Shown here in pieces: positions 1 to 8,685 of a DNA stretch of 64,000 nt. The position numbers and the translations under genes are program-made. The stretch lies in contig SHNJ01000012.1 of the NCBI GenBank assembly GCA_004295055.1, forward strand, positions 1 through 64,000. Reading direction: 5' to 3'. A model generated the notes under the pieces. That model had not been told where the DNA came from, searched no databases, and saw nothing but the letters and a program-made list of their open reading frames with translations. Source of the DNA: Alphaproteobacteria bacterium (lineage in GTDB: Bacteria > Pseudomonadota > Alphaproteobacteria > SHNJ01). Position 1 is the first letter of the stretch; each line of letters starts with the position of its first letter.

Positions 1-1
1 A

Positions 2-319
2 TTGGGATTCCCAACCGTCATTATTTGCCTGCGCGATTATCAGCATCCGATGTATGGCGTCTATGCGGTGCGGGTACAAACCAAACATAAAACCGATTTG
101 CCAGGCGTCGCCAATATTGGCATGCGCCCCACTATCGGCGGCAAGGCGGCACGGTGCGAGGCGCATATTTTCGATTTCACCGGCGATTTATATGAACAGC
201 GCGTGGGCGTGGATTTGATTAAATTCATCCGCCCGGAAAAAAAATTCGCTGGCATTGAAGAATTAAAAACTCAAATCGCGCAAGACAGCGAAACCGCTAG
301 AAAAATTTTTTCGATTTAA
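2..319 (+). CDS. ribF: RibF C-terminus, riboflavin kinase / FAD synthetase (5' partial)
   Basis: The window cuts into the gene and only the last ~105 codons are present. RibF converts riboflavin to FMN and then FAD. What remains is the flavokinase domain: LGFPT at the edge, then GVYAVRV, GVANIGMRPT and a C-terminal FDFTGDLY and FIRPEKKF, all typical of the kinase half. The first visible codon is an internal TTG, so this is not a start. ribF before ileS is a usual arrangement in Proteobacteria. The gene stops in an A+T-rich stretch ahead of a hairpin that is oriented better for the opposite strand. Confidence 0.93.
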   Translation: MGFPTVIICLRDYQHPMYGVYAVRVQTKHKTDLPGVANIGMRPTIGGKAARCEAHIFDFTGDLYEQRVGVDLIKFIRPEKKFAGIEELKTQIAQDSETARKIFSI

Positions 320-330
320 TATAATAAAAA

Positions 331-354
331 AACGGGGGCCAATTAGCCCCCGTT
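331..354 (-). terminator. Rho-independent terminator of the 379-711 gene
   Basis: A 9-bp perfect stem (331-339 with 346-354, loop 340-345) is followed on the minus strand by a T-rich tract (330-321). That geometry ends transcription of the minus-strand secreted protein. On the plus strand no T-run follows, so it would act only weakly for ribF. Confidence 0.85.
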
Positions 355-378
355 CGATGATAAAACAATTTTTATAAA

Positions 379-711
379 TTAGCGCATGTCGGAAGTTTTC
401 GGAACTGGGCCGACGGTCCATTCATAGGTTTTTTCTTTCATGGCTTGCTGGCGTTTTTCCATGTTTTCTTTTTTGTTGGCCATTTTCTTTTCAATCAATT
501 CTTTGCGTTTGGCTTGCATAGCTTCGCGCTTCATTTTGGCGTTTTCGCTGTTGGCGGTTACTGGCTGGTGCGCCGGGGTGGCTTTGCCTTCGGCTTTTAC
601 CGCTTGGTGCGCCGGGGTGGAATTGGATTCGGTGATGCTTTTTTGTTGACCTGCCATAGCGGGCAATACGGTGAACATAACCAAAGCAAGGGCGAGGGTT
701 AATAGTCTCAT
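379..711 (-). CDS. Small secreted Lys/Met-rich protein with a TPAHQ repeat
   Basis: Family not recognised. The 110-residue product begins with a clear signal peptide (MRLLTLALALVMF..., cleavage probably after AMA near residue 20). A linker follows with two copies of TPAHQ (about residues 32 and 46), then a charged helical stretch rich in Lys, Glu and Met (about 58-95). It should be periplasmic or secreted. The start is set by GAAAGGA about 6 bases upstream. The gene is alone on its strand, with its own terminator at 331-354. Lys/Met-rich helices occur in some periplasmic metal or stress proteins, but there is no motif to decide. Confidence 0.75.
   Translation of the reverse strand: MRLLTLALALVMFTVLPAMAGQQKSITESNSTPAHQAVKAEGKATPAHQPVTANSENAKMKREAMQAKRKELIEKKMANKKENMEKRQQAMKEKTYEWTVGPVPKTSDMR
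566..620. repeat. Two 16-bp direct repeats inside the secreted-protein gene
   Basis: An identical 16-bp word occurs at 566-581 and 605-620, exactly 39 bp (13 codons) apart and in frame. It encodes the doubled TPAHQ segment and suggests a recent in-frame duplication. Confidence 0.85.
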
Positions 712-939
712 GATGGATTCCTTTCTGATACTGATCTGATACTGAACGTTATTTTGAATACCCTGTCCACCTTACTCGGGTGATTGCGGAATTCAATAAT
801 TATCGACCATAGCGGATAAATTTGTTTGGAATATGGCTAAAGCCTTGATGAATTTCGCCTATCTAAAGGGTAGACATATCAAAATTTCCTGTTATTTTAA
901 TAGCTTATGCAAAAAATCCAAAGGCAAGGGTAACCATAC

Positions 940-3759
940 ATGTCCGAGCAAAAAGACCTTTACAAAAACACGGTATTTCTCCCTAAAACAGATTTTCCAA
1001 TGCGCGCCAATTTGCCGCAAAAAGAGGTGGAGATTTTAAAGCAATGGGAAGCGCAGAAATTATCGGACCAGATTAAGGCCAAAACGCGCGGCCGCGAAAA
1101 ATTCGTGCTGCATGACGGGCCGCCATACGCCAACGGCAATTTGCATATCGGCCATGCGTTGAATAAAATTTTAAAAGACGTCGTCAACCGCAGCCAACGC
1201 GGTTTAGGCAAAGAAGTCGATTATATCCCTGGTTGGGACTGCCATGGTTTGCCGATCGAATGGAAGATCGAAGAAAAATACCGCGAACAGAAAAAAGACA
1301 AAGACCAAGTGCCGATTTTGGAATTCCGCAAGGAATGCCGCGATTTCGCCGCGCATTGGATCGGCGTGCAGCGTGAGGAGTTTAAGCGCCTGGGCGTCGA
1401 AGGCGATTGGGACAACCCTTATTCCACCATGACATTCCCGGCCGAAGCGCAGATTTTCCGCGAGATCGGGAAATTCCTGGTCAACGGGTCTTTGTACAAA
1501 GGCATGAAATCGGTGTTATGGTCGGTGGTGGAAAAAACCGCCCTGGCCGAAGCCGAGGTTGAATATCACGATCATAAATCGCACTGGGTTCATATCCGTT
1601 TCCCGGTTGTCAAAACCAAACTAAAAGAAATCGAAGGCGCTGGCGTTGTCATCTGGACCACGACCCCATGGACCATGCCGGGCAACCGCGCCATCGCGTA
1701 TGGCGAAGAGATTGACTATGTTCTGATCGAATCGGGCGAAGCCGAACCGGAATCTTTGGTAAAAACCGGCACCAAAATGGTGGTCGCGCAAAAATTATTG
1801 GATAGTTTTTGCAAAGAAACCAAAATCAAATCCTATAAAACTTTGGCGGAATTCACCGGCGACAAATTGCTGGGCACCGTGTGCGCTCATCCATGGCGCG
1901 GCAAAGGATATGATTTCAATGTGCCAATGTACGCCGGCGATTTCGTGACGACCGATGCCGGTACCGGCCTTGTGCATATCGCGCCGGGTCATGGTGAAGA
2001 TGACTTTAATTTGGGCATGAAACACAAAATCGAAATCCCAAACACCGTGCAAGGCGACGGAACTTATTACCCGCACGTGCCGATGTTCGCCGGACAACAT
2101 GTATTCAAAGTGCACGACAATATTTGCACCGAAATGCAGGCCGTCGGCGCCTTGATGGCGCGCGGCACCTTAGTGCATTCTTATCCGCATTCCTGGCGTT
2201 CCAAAGCGCCGTTGATTTTCCGCAATACGCCGCAATGGTTTATCGGCATGGAAGAAAACCAATTGCGCCAGCGGTCGTTGCAAGCGATCGACGAAACCAA
2301 ATGGTTCCCGCAATCCGGCCGCAACCGGATTTATTCGATGGTGGAACAACGCCCGGATTGGTGCATTTCGCGTCAACGCGCCTGGGGCGTGCCAATTGCG
2401 GTATTCACCCATAAACAAACCGGCGAACCGCTGCGCGATCAAACCATTGTCGACCGCATCGCCGACGCATTCGAAAAAGAAGGCAGCGATATCTGGTACA
2501 AGGGCGATCCATGTCGTTTCCTGGAACCGGAGTATCCGACATCGGAATACGAACCGAGTTTCGATATCGTCGATGTATGGTTTGAATCGGGATCGACCCA
2601 TGCGTTCGTGCTGGAAGGCCGCGATAATCTTGCCTGGCCATGCAACCTATATCTTGAAGGTTCGGATCAGCATCGCGGCTGGTTTCAATCTTCCTTGCTG
2701 GAATCTTGCGGCACGCGCGGATCGGCGCCATTTAAACAAGTATTGACGCACGGTTTCGTTCTGGATGGCGAAGGCCGCAAAATGTCCAAATCCATGGGCA
2801 ACGTAGTGGCCCCGCAAGAAGTGATCAAGGAATATGGCGCGGATATTTTGCGCCTATGGGTGGTTGGATCGGATTACACCGAAGATTTGCGCATCGGCAA
2901 AGAAATCATCAAACACCAGGTTGAATTGTACCGCCGTATCCGCAACACGATGCGGTACTTGCTGGGCAGTTTGGATGGATATAATCCGACCGAAACCGTG
3001 ACCACCGATAATATGCCGGAATTGGAACGCTGGGTTCTGCATCGCCTCGCCGAACTCGATAAAAAAGTGCGTGATGGATATACCAATTATAATTTCCATC
3101 AGGCGTTCAACGAACTGCATAATTTCTGCGCGGTGGATTTGTCGGCCTTTTATTTCGACATCCGCAAAGATTCCTTATATTGCGATGCCGCCGATTCGGT
3201 TCGCCGCCGCGCCTGCCGCACGGTTTTGAACCATGTATTTATGTGTCTGACCCATTGGCTCGCGCCGGTATTATGCTTTACCGCCGAAGAAGCCTTTGCG
3301 GCTTACGGATCGAAAGAAAGCGTGCATTTGGGCACTTTCCCCGAAGTTCCAGCCGAATGGTTAAATGCGGAATTGGGCACAAAATGGGACAAAGTCCGCG
3401 ATATTCGCGGTGTCATCACCGGCGCGTTAGAAGTCGAGCGCCGCGAAGGCCGCATCGGTTCATCCCTGCAGGCGCACCCGCAAGTATATGTCAGCAAAGA
3501 ACAAGCATCGTTATTGGACGGATTGTCCATGGATGAAATTTGCATTACATCGCAAATCACCATCAGCACCGCCCAAATCCCGAAAGACGCTTTTCAGTCG
3601 GAAGAAATTAAGAATATCGGCGTGGTCAGCAAACTGGCCGAAGGAGACAAGTGCGGACGCTGCTGGCGCATTCTGCCCGAAGTCGGCAAGGCGGCAGAAG
3701 GCCATCATTTGTGCAAACGTTGCGCCGATGCGGTCGATTTGGATGCGTTGGCGGCTTAG
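940..3759 (+). CDS. ileS: Isoleucyl-tRNA synthetase
   Basis: Charges tRNA-Ile and edits mischarged valine. The 939-residue length fits the bacterial enzyme. HIGH lies at residues 69-72, KMSKS at 614-618 within GRKMSKSMGNVV, and the editing domain lies between them (TTTPWTMPGNRA, then GTGLVHIAPGHGEDD). A C-terminal zinc-finger region (CGRCWRI ... CKRC) is present. The ATG has AAGGG nine bases upstream. It is followed immediately by lspA. I see no T-box leader in the 228-base upstream gap, as expected for this class. Confidence 0.98.
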   Translation: MSEQKDLYKNTVFLPKTDFPMRANLPQKEVEILKQWEAQKLSDQIKAKTRGREKFVLHDGPPYANGNLHIGHALNKILKDVVNRSQRGLGKEVDYIPGWDCHGLPIEWKIEEKYREQKKDKDQVPILEFRKECRDFAAHWIGVQREEFKRLGVEGDWDNPYSTMTFPAEAQIFREIGKFLVNGSLYKGMKSVLWSVVEKTALAEAEVEYHDHKSHWVHIRFPVVKTKLKEIEGAGVVIWTTTPWTMPGNRAIAYGEEIDYVLIESGEAEPESLVKTGTKMVVAQKLLDSFCKETKIKSYKTLAEFTGDKLLGTVCAHPWRGKGYDFNVPMYAGDFVTTDAGTGLVHIAPGHGEDDFNLGMKHKIEIPNTVQGDGTYYPHVPMFAGQHVFKVHDNICTEMQAVGALMARGTLVHSYPHSWRSKAPLIFRNTPQWFIGMEENQLRQRSLQAIDETKWFPQSGRNRIYSMVEQRPDWCISRQRAWGVPIAVFTHKQTGEPLRDQTIVDRIADAFEKEGSDIWYKGDPCRFLEPEYPTSEYEPSFDIVDVWFESGSTHAFVLEGRDNLAWPCNLYLEGSDQHRGWFQSSLLESCGTRGSAPFKQVLTHGFVLDGEGRKMSKSMGNVVAPQEVIKEYGADILRLWVVGSDYTEDLRIGKEIIKHQVELYRRIRNTMRYLLGSLDGYNPTETVTTDNMPELERWVLHRLAELDKKVRDGYTNYNFHQAFNELHNFCAVDLSAFYFDIRKDSLYCDAADSVRRRACRTVLNHVFMCLTHWLAPVLCFTAEEAFAAYGSKESVHLGTFPEVPAEWLNAELGTKWDKVRDIRGVITGALEVERREGRIGSSLQAHPQVYVSKEQASLLDGLSMDEICITSQITISTAQIPKDAFQSEEIKNIGVVSKLAEGDKCGRCWRILPEVGKAAEGHHLCKRCADAVDLDALAA

Positions 3760-4239
3760 ATGGCGCGATTCAACGACTATCGAAAAACTGGATTGGCGAT
3801 TGCGGCCATCATTTTGATTTGCGACCTGATTACCAAGCAGTTTTTTCAGAATTTATTGTTCGATCCGCCGCGCAGCATCGAAATCCTGCCGTTTTTCAAT
3901 TTGACCGCTGTTTGGAACAAAGGTGTTTCCTTTGGTTTAATGGCTGGCACCCAAATTTGGCATTTGCTGGCGATTGCCGCCGCCATTACGGTGATTATCA
4001 TCCACTGGTTATGGCGCGCCGAGGATCGTTTTACCGCCGGCGGATGCGGTCTGATTCTGGGCGGGGCAATTGGCAATATTCACGATCGCATCCAATTCGG
4101 AGCGGTGCGGGATTTTTTCGATTTTTATATAGGATCCTATCACTGGCCGGCCTTTAATATCGCGGATTCCGCTGTATTTATTGGCGTCATATTTTTGCTG
4201 TTTTCTACTGTTAAACGTCCTGATAAGATCGCGTCGTAA
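3760..4239 (+). CDS. lspA: Lipoprotein signal peptidase (signal peptidase II)
   Basis: Inner-membrane aspartyl protease that cuts prolipoproteins before the lipidated cysteine. The 159-residue protein has four hydrophobic segments. The conserved blocks are NLTAVWNKGVSFGL, GGAIGN..DR and FNIADSA. The catalytic pair should be D118 (AVRDFFDF) and D136 (NIADS). Its start codon directly abuts the ileS stop, so the two genes are probably co-translated. The next gene encodes a lipoprotein, a natural substrate. Confidence 0.96.
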   Translation: MARFNDYRKTGLAIAAIILICDLITKQFFQNLLFDPPRSIEILPFFNLTAVWNKGVSFGLMAGTQIWHLLAIAAAITVIIIHWLWRAEDRFTAGGCGLILGGAIGNIHDRIQFGAVRDFFDFYIGSYHWPAFNIADSAVFIGVIFLLFSTVKRPDKIAS

Positions 4240-4260
4240 TTTCTATCCTAAAGGTGTTTC

Positions 4261-4797
4261 TTGCGTAAATCGATTTTGGCTTTTTTATTATTGCCGGCGT
4301 TCGCGCTGACGGGCTGTTCCGATTTTAAAGACAATTTGGGCCTAAGCCGCCCCAGTCCGGATGAATTCCGCGTCGTTTCGCGCGCGCCTTTGGTACTTCC
4401 CCCCGATTTCACTTTGCGGCCACCGGCGAATGGCGCCGCCAATTTAGGCGCAGTTACGCCGCGCACAAAGGCCGAATCCGCCCTGCTTGGCACCGACCCT
4501 AATACAAAAAAATCCGATGCGAAATTATCGAACGGAGAATCCAAATTATTGGATCTTACCGGCGGCGATAAATCCGACCCGTCGATCAAGGCCACCATCG
4601 ACCGCGAAAGCGCGCAGCTGGCTGAAGCGAATAAAACATTGTTGGATAAAATCCGCGATTATGAACCGCCCGCGACTTTGGTGGATCCGGTAAAAGAAAA
4701 AGAACGATTGGAAAAAAATAAGGCCGAGGGCAAACCGGCCAACGAGGGCCAAATTCCGATGATCCAACCGAAACGCAAGGGTTTATTCAACCGCTGA
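4261..4797 (+). CDS. DUF3035-type outer-membrane lipoprotein
   Basis: A 178-residue lipoprotein beginning with TTG, with AAGGTG seven bases upstream. The lipobox is LTGC near residue 19. SRPSPDEFRVVSRAPLVLPP is the hallmark of the alphaproteobacterial DUF3035 family. I recall that this family has been linked to the BamF accessory lipoprotein of the outer-membrane assembly machine, but I could not check that here. The C-terminal half is charged and probably disordered. It lies between lspA and an M16 protease, the usual place for this family. Its stop overlaps the next start by one base (TGATG). Confidence 0.85.
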   Translation: MRKSILAFLLLPAFALTGCSDFKDNLGLSRPSPDEFRVVSRAPLVLPPDFTLRPPANGAANLGAVTPRTKAESALLGTDPNTKKSDAKLSNGESKLLDLTGGDKSDPSIKATIDRESAQLAEANKTLLDKIRDYEPPATLVDPVKEKERLEKNKAEGKPANEGQIPMIQPKRKGLFNR

Positions 4798-6131
4798 TGC
4801 GCCAAATATTCGCCCTTTTTCTTGTTATAGCGGCGATTTCAATACCGCTTTCAAGCAACGCGCAAAATCTGGTTTTACAGCAAGCGACTTTGGAAAATGG
4901 CCTGCAACTGGTTGTGGTGCCTAATCACCGCATGCCGATTTTGACCCACATGGTGTTTTACAAAGTCGGCGCCATGGATGAAATAAACGGCAAATCCGGT
5001 CTTGCCCATTTTCTGGAACATTTGATGTTCAAAGGCACGCCAAACGTGCCGGCGGGGGAATTTTCAAAACGCATTGCCGATATTGGCGGCAACGAAAATG
5101 CAATGACTACGTCCGATTACACCGCCTATTTCCAGACCATTGCCAAGGAACATTTGCCGCTGGTCATGGAACTCGAAGCCGACCGGATGCAAAATCTGTC
5201 CATGAGCGAGAAAGATTTCAATTCGGAGAAATCGGTTATTCTGGAAGAACGCCGGTCACGCGTGGGCAACGACCCAGGCGCGATTTTATCCGAAGAAATG
5301 ATGGCGGCGCATTACCGCAATCATCCGTATGGGCGCCCATTGATCGGCTGGGAACATGAGATCGAGGATTTGACCCATCAAGACGTCATGGATTTTCATG
5401 CCCGTTATTACGCCCCCAACAATGCCATCGTGGTGGTTGCGGGCGACGCCGATATCGCCGACGTAAAACCTTTAGCCGAAAAATTTTATGGGTCCATCCC
5501 ATCCAAAACGATCGATCGCGCCGTTGAACCCCAGGAACCGGCCGGGCATGCCAGCCGCAGCCTGGTTTACCGCAGCAACAAAGTCCGCCAGCCGCAATAT
5601 ATAAAATATATTTCCGTGCCCGGATTTTATACCAGTCCCGACCACCGCAACATTGTTTTTGGCCTGGAAGTTCTGGATCAAATACTCAGCGGCCCCAGCG
5701 GCATTTTATACAAAGATCTGGTGGTCGGTAAAAAACTGGCGGTTGGCGTTAACGCTTATTACGATCCCGACAAACGCGGCCCGACCAATTTTGTATTGGG
5801 CGCAACGCCGGCGGAAAAAACTTCGCAAAGCGATTTGGTGAGCGCCATCGACGCGGATATCCGGAATTTCATCAAAACCGGCGTGCAAGACGCCGATTTA
5901 GTCCGCGCCAAAAAATCGTTGCTGGCCGAGGCGATATATGCGCGCGACAATAATTACCGCATGGCTTATGTGGTTGGCGAAGCCCTGGCGCTGGGCGGAA
6001 CGTTACAAGATATCGAAGATTGGGAAAAAAATATCGATGCCGTCAGCAAAGACGATGTGATGATCGCCGCAAGATTGCTGGTTTATGAAGAAGGCGCGAC
6101 ATCTGGCTGGCTGTTGCCGCCAGGGGAGTAA
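4797..6131 (+). CDS. M16 zinc peptidase, catalytic partner
   Basis: Periplasmic insulinase/pitrilysin-family peptidase of 444 residues. A signal peptide covers about residues 1-22. The inverted zinc motif HFLEH sits at 71-75, followed by the usual helix ending in EADRM and by SEKSVILEERR, where the third zinc ligand glutamate lies. The C-terminal M16 domain is intact. It starts by a one-base overlap with the lipoprotein stop and is followed two bases later by a second M16 gene lacking the zinc motif. A catalytic plus non-catalytic heterodimer, as in mitochondrial processing peptidase, is the likely arrangement. Confidence 0.93.
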   Translation: MRQIFALFLVIAAISIPLSSNAQNLVLQQATLENGLQLVVVPNHRMPILTHMVFYKVGAMDEINGKSGLAHFLEHLMFKGTPNVPAGEFSKRIADIGGNENAMTTSDYTAYFQTIAKEHLPLVMELEADRMQNLSMSEKDFNSEKSVILEERRSRVGNDPGAILSEEMMAAHYRNHPYGRPLIGWEHEIEDLTHQDVMDFHARYYAPNNAIVVVAGDADIADVKPLAEKFYGSIPSKTIDRAVEPQEPAGHASRSLVYRSNKVRQPQYIKYISVPGFYTSPDHRNIVFGLEVLDQILSGPSGILYKDLVVGKKLAVGVNAYYDPDKRGPTNFVLGATPAEKTSQSDLVSAIDADIRNFIKTGVQDADLVRAKKSLLAEAIYARDNNYRMAYVVGEALALGGTLQDIEDWEKNIDAVSKDDVMIAARLLVYEEGATSGWLLPPGE

Positions 6132-6133
6132 TC

Positions 6134-7435
6134 ATGAAACGTTTTTTCTTTTTATTCCTTTTGCTGATTTCCATTTCATCCGCCGCGCACGCGGTTGAAA
6201 TTAAATCCGTCACCAGTCCTGGCGGCATTACCGCTTGGCTGATCGAAGACCATACATTGCCGATTATATCGATGGGATTTTCATTCGATGGCGGAAGCAA
6301 ACTGGACCCCATGGGCAAGGAAGGCGCTGGCGACTTTACATCGGCGCTGCTGGATGAAGGCGCAGGGCCTTATAATTCCACCGAATTTCACGACCGGGTG
6401 AAAGAGCTGGCCGCCAGCATTTCCTTTGGCGTCGACAATGACTATTTTTCCGGATCCTTGCGTACATTGACGCAAAACAAAGACGAAGTTTTCGATTTAA
6501 CCAGCGTTGCGCTGGAAAAACCGCGTTTTGATGCGCCTTCCGTAGCCCGTATCCGCAGCCAGTTTATGGCGATTTTAAAACAGAAGGAATCGGATCCCGA
6601 CACTCAGGCCAGCGAATTGTGGTGGAAGACTTATTTTGCCGGACACCCTTATGGCCGGATTTATGATGCAAAATCCATCAATGAGGTACAGAAAAAAGAT
6701 CTGACCAATTATTTGCGCCAAACATTAAACCGCCGCACATTGAAAATCGGCGTGGCCGGGGACATAACGCCCGAAGAATTGGGCGCGGCCCTGGACCGCA
6801 TGTTCAAATTCTTGCCCGATTTCGATCCGGCGATTAAACCCGTTCCATTCGCCGCGCCGCAATCCGGCAACATTGTATTTAAAACCATGGATCAACCGCA
6901 AACTGTCGCGGTATTCGGCCAAAAAGGTTTGAAACGGGACAATCCGGATTTTTATCCGCTATATGTATTGAATCATATTCTGGGCGGCGGCAGTTTTTCA
7001 TCGCGCCTTACCAAAACCGTGCGCGAGGATAAGGGCCTCGCCTATTCCGTATACAGCAGCATCGATACGATGCGGGATGCCGGCATTATTCTTGGCGGCG
7101 TTGCCACCAAGCGCCAGGATTTCGAGCAATCTCTGCAATTGATCCGCCAGGTCTGGGCCGAATTGCCGGACAATCTGACCGCGGAAGATCTTGAAACTGC
7201 TAAAAAATATCTGATTGGATCCTTTCCTCTGCGTTTCAGCTCTACCCCGCAAATAGCCGGGATTTTATTGGCTTTACAGCAGGATAATTTGGGCATAGAT
7301 TTTTTCACCAAACGCAATGATTTGGTCGAGGCCGTGACATTGGATGACGTGCGCCGCGTGGCCAAACAAATTTTAAGCCCGGATTATTTATTATTCGCTG
7401 TCATCGGCGATTATCATCCAGGCAAACGGGAATAG
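6134..7435 (+). CDS. M16-family protein without zinc motif, partner subunit
   Basis: A 433-residue M16-fold protein with a signal peptide (residues 1-20). Where the HxxEH motif belongs it reads GAGDFTSALLDEGAG, so the zinc ligands are gone and it should not cleave peptides alone. Other M16 landmarks survive, including AGHPYGR and the glycine-rich LGGGSFSSRL followed by VREDKGLAYSVYS. Two bases separate it from the catalytic paralogue upstream. It probably completes the substrate cavity of that enzyme. The pgi start follows one base after its stop. Confidence 0.92.
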   Translation: MKRFFFLFLLLISISSAAHAVEIKSVTSPGGITAWLIEDHTLPIISMGFSFDGGSKLDPMGKEGAGDFTSALLDEGAGPYNSTEFHDRVKELAASISFGVDNDYFSGSLRTLTQNKDEVFDLTSVALEKPRFDAPSVARIRSQFMAILKQKESDPDTQASELWWKTYFAGHPYGRIYDAKSINEVQKKDLTNYLRQTLNRRTLKIGVAGDITPEELGAALDRMFKFLPDFDPAIKPVPFAAPQSGNIVFKTMDQPQTVAVFGQKGLKRDNPDFYPLYVLNHILGGGSFSSRLTKTVREDKGLAYSVYSSIDTMRDAGIILGGVATKRQDFEQSLQLIRQVWAELPDNLTAEDLETAKKYLIGSFPLRFSSTPQIAGILLALQQDNLGIDFFTKRNDLVEAVTLDDVRRVAKQILSPDYLLFAVIGDYHPGKRE

Positions 7436-7436
7436 C

Positions 7437-8681
7437 ATGACCGATTCTTACCGGCAGAATATATTTTTTCCAAACGACTTTAATAAAACCGCCTATGACG
7501 CTTTACTGATCAAGGCGAATGATGTTGCGCAAAAAATATCGGCGCAAGTCGCTGGCGGCAATTATCCGTTTTTATCGGCCGCATTAAAAGACGACGGCAC
7601 ACTGGATGCCGCCAGGAAATTTTCTGGCAAGTTTTCCGATGTTGTTGTATTGGGCACTGGCGGATCGTCGCTGGGCGGTAAAACCTGCTGCGCCATCGCC
7701 GATTCAAAAATCAATGTGCATTTTCTGGCCAATGTAGACCCGGATGGGTTTGATCGCGCCCTAAAAAGACTCGACCCGGAAACGACCGGGGTCATCGCCA
7801 TTTCCAAATCCGGCAACACCGCCGAAACACTATGCCAGTTGCATGCAATCGTGGAATGGCTGGGCCATAACAACCTTAAGGAAAAATTGCTGGTTATTAC
7901 CGAAGCTGGCGACAACGTCATGCGAAAAATCGCCGGCCAATTGGGCGTTGCCATCCTTGACCATAATCCTAAAATCGGCGGACGTTATTCGGTTTTATCG
8001 ATTGTCGGCATGTTGCCAGCCGCGATTGCGGGATTGGATATTGCTAAAATCCGCGCCGGCGCGGCGGACATATTAAACCGCGCGTCCACAGCCGATTCCG
8101 CCGCCGCGATTGGCGCCGCCGTCAGCATTACTTTGAACAAACATCATAAAATCAACCAGACGGTGCTGATGCCTTATGCCGACGCGTTAAAAACATTCGC
8201 GGAATGGTACAAACAATTATGGGCGGAAAGCGTCGGCAAAAACGGGCTTGGAACGACACCCATCGATGCGTTGGGCACCGTCGATCAGCATAGCCAGTTG
8301 CAATTATATTTAGATGGCCCACGCGATAAGTTTTATACATTGATTTTGCCGGATCATGCGGAAGAAGGCGCGCGCATCTCCCCACTGAAAAATGCATCCG
8401 ATGATCGACTAGCTTATTTATACGGCCGCACCATGGGCGATTTAATCGCCGCCGAAGGAAAAGCCACCTTGCAAAGCCTGAAAAACAAGGATTTGCCAGT
8501 GCGTTGCATCGAAATCGGCAAATTAAACGAGCACACGCTGGGCGCGTTATTCATGCATTTTATGCTGGAAACCATGATTGGCGCGGAATTGCTGGGCATT
8601 AACGCCTTCGATCAGCCCGCGGTTGAGGAAGGCAAAATCCTGACCAAAAAATATTTGCAAGAATTGCATAACGCGGCTTAA
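7437..8681 (+). CDS. pgi: Glucose-6-phosphate isomerase, short form
   Basis: Interconverts glucose-6-phosphate and fructose-6-phosphate in the cytoplasm. The recognisable blocks are TGGSSLGGKT and SKSGNTAET in the sugar-phosphate binding domains, and QHSQLQLYLDGP with a C-terminal Lys region in the second. At 414 residues it is well below the ~550 of the enterobacterial enzyme and nearer the short forms in Firmicutes and some alphaproteobacteria. It begins one base after the M16 stop, so it belongs to the same transcript. Confidence 0.9.
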   Translation: MTDSYRQNIFFPNDFNKTAYDALLIKANDVAQKISAQVAGGNYPFLSAALKDDGTLDAARKFSGKFSDVVVLGTGGSSLGGKTCCAIADSKINVHFLANVDPDGFDRALKRLDPETTGVIAISKSGNTAETLCQLHAIVEWLGHNNLKEKLLVITEAGDNVMRKIAGQLGVAILDHNPKIGGRYSVLSIVGMLPAAIAGLDIAKIRAGAADILNRASTADSAAAIGAAVSITLNKHHKINQTVLMPYADALKTFAEWYKQLWAESVGKNGLGTTPIDALGTVDQHSQLQLYLDGPRDKFYTLILPDHAEEGARISPLKNASDDRLAYLYGRTMGDLIAAEGKATLQSLKNKDLPVRCIEIGKLNEHTLGALFMHFMLETMIGAELLGINAFDQPAVEEGKILTKKYLQELHNAA

Positions 8682-8685
8682 CCGC

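Noticed and set aside
445-702. Plus-strand ORF opposite the secreted protein
   Set aside because: It is a shadow: low-complexity Phe/Gly/Arg product, no ribosome site, and the minus strand has a signal peptide and terminator.
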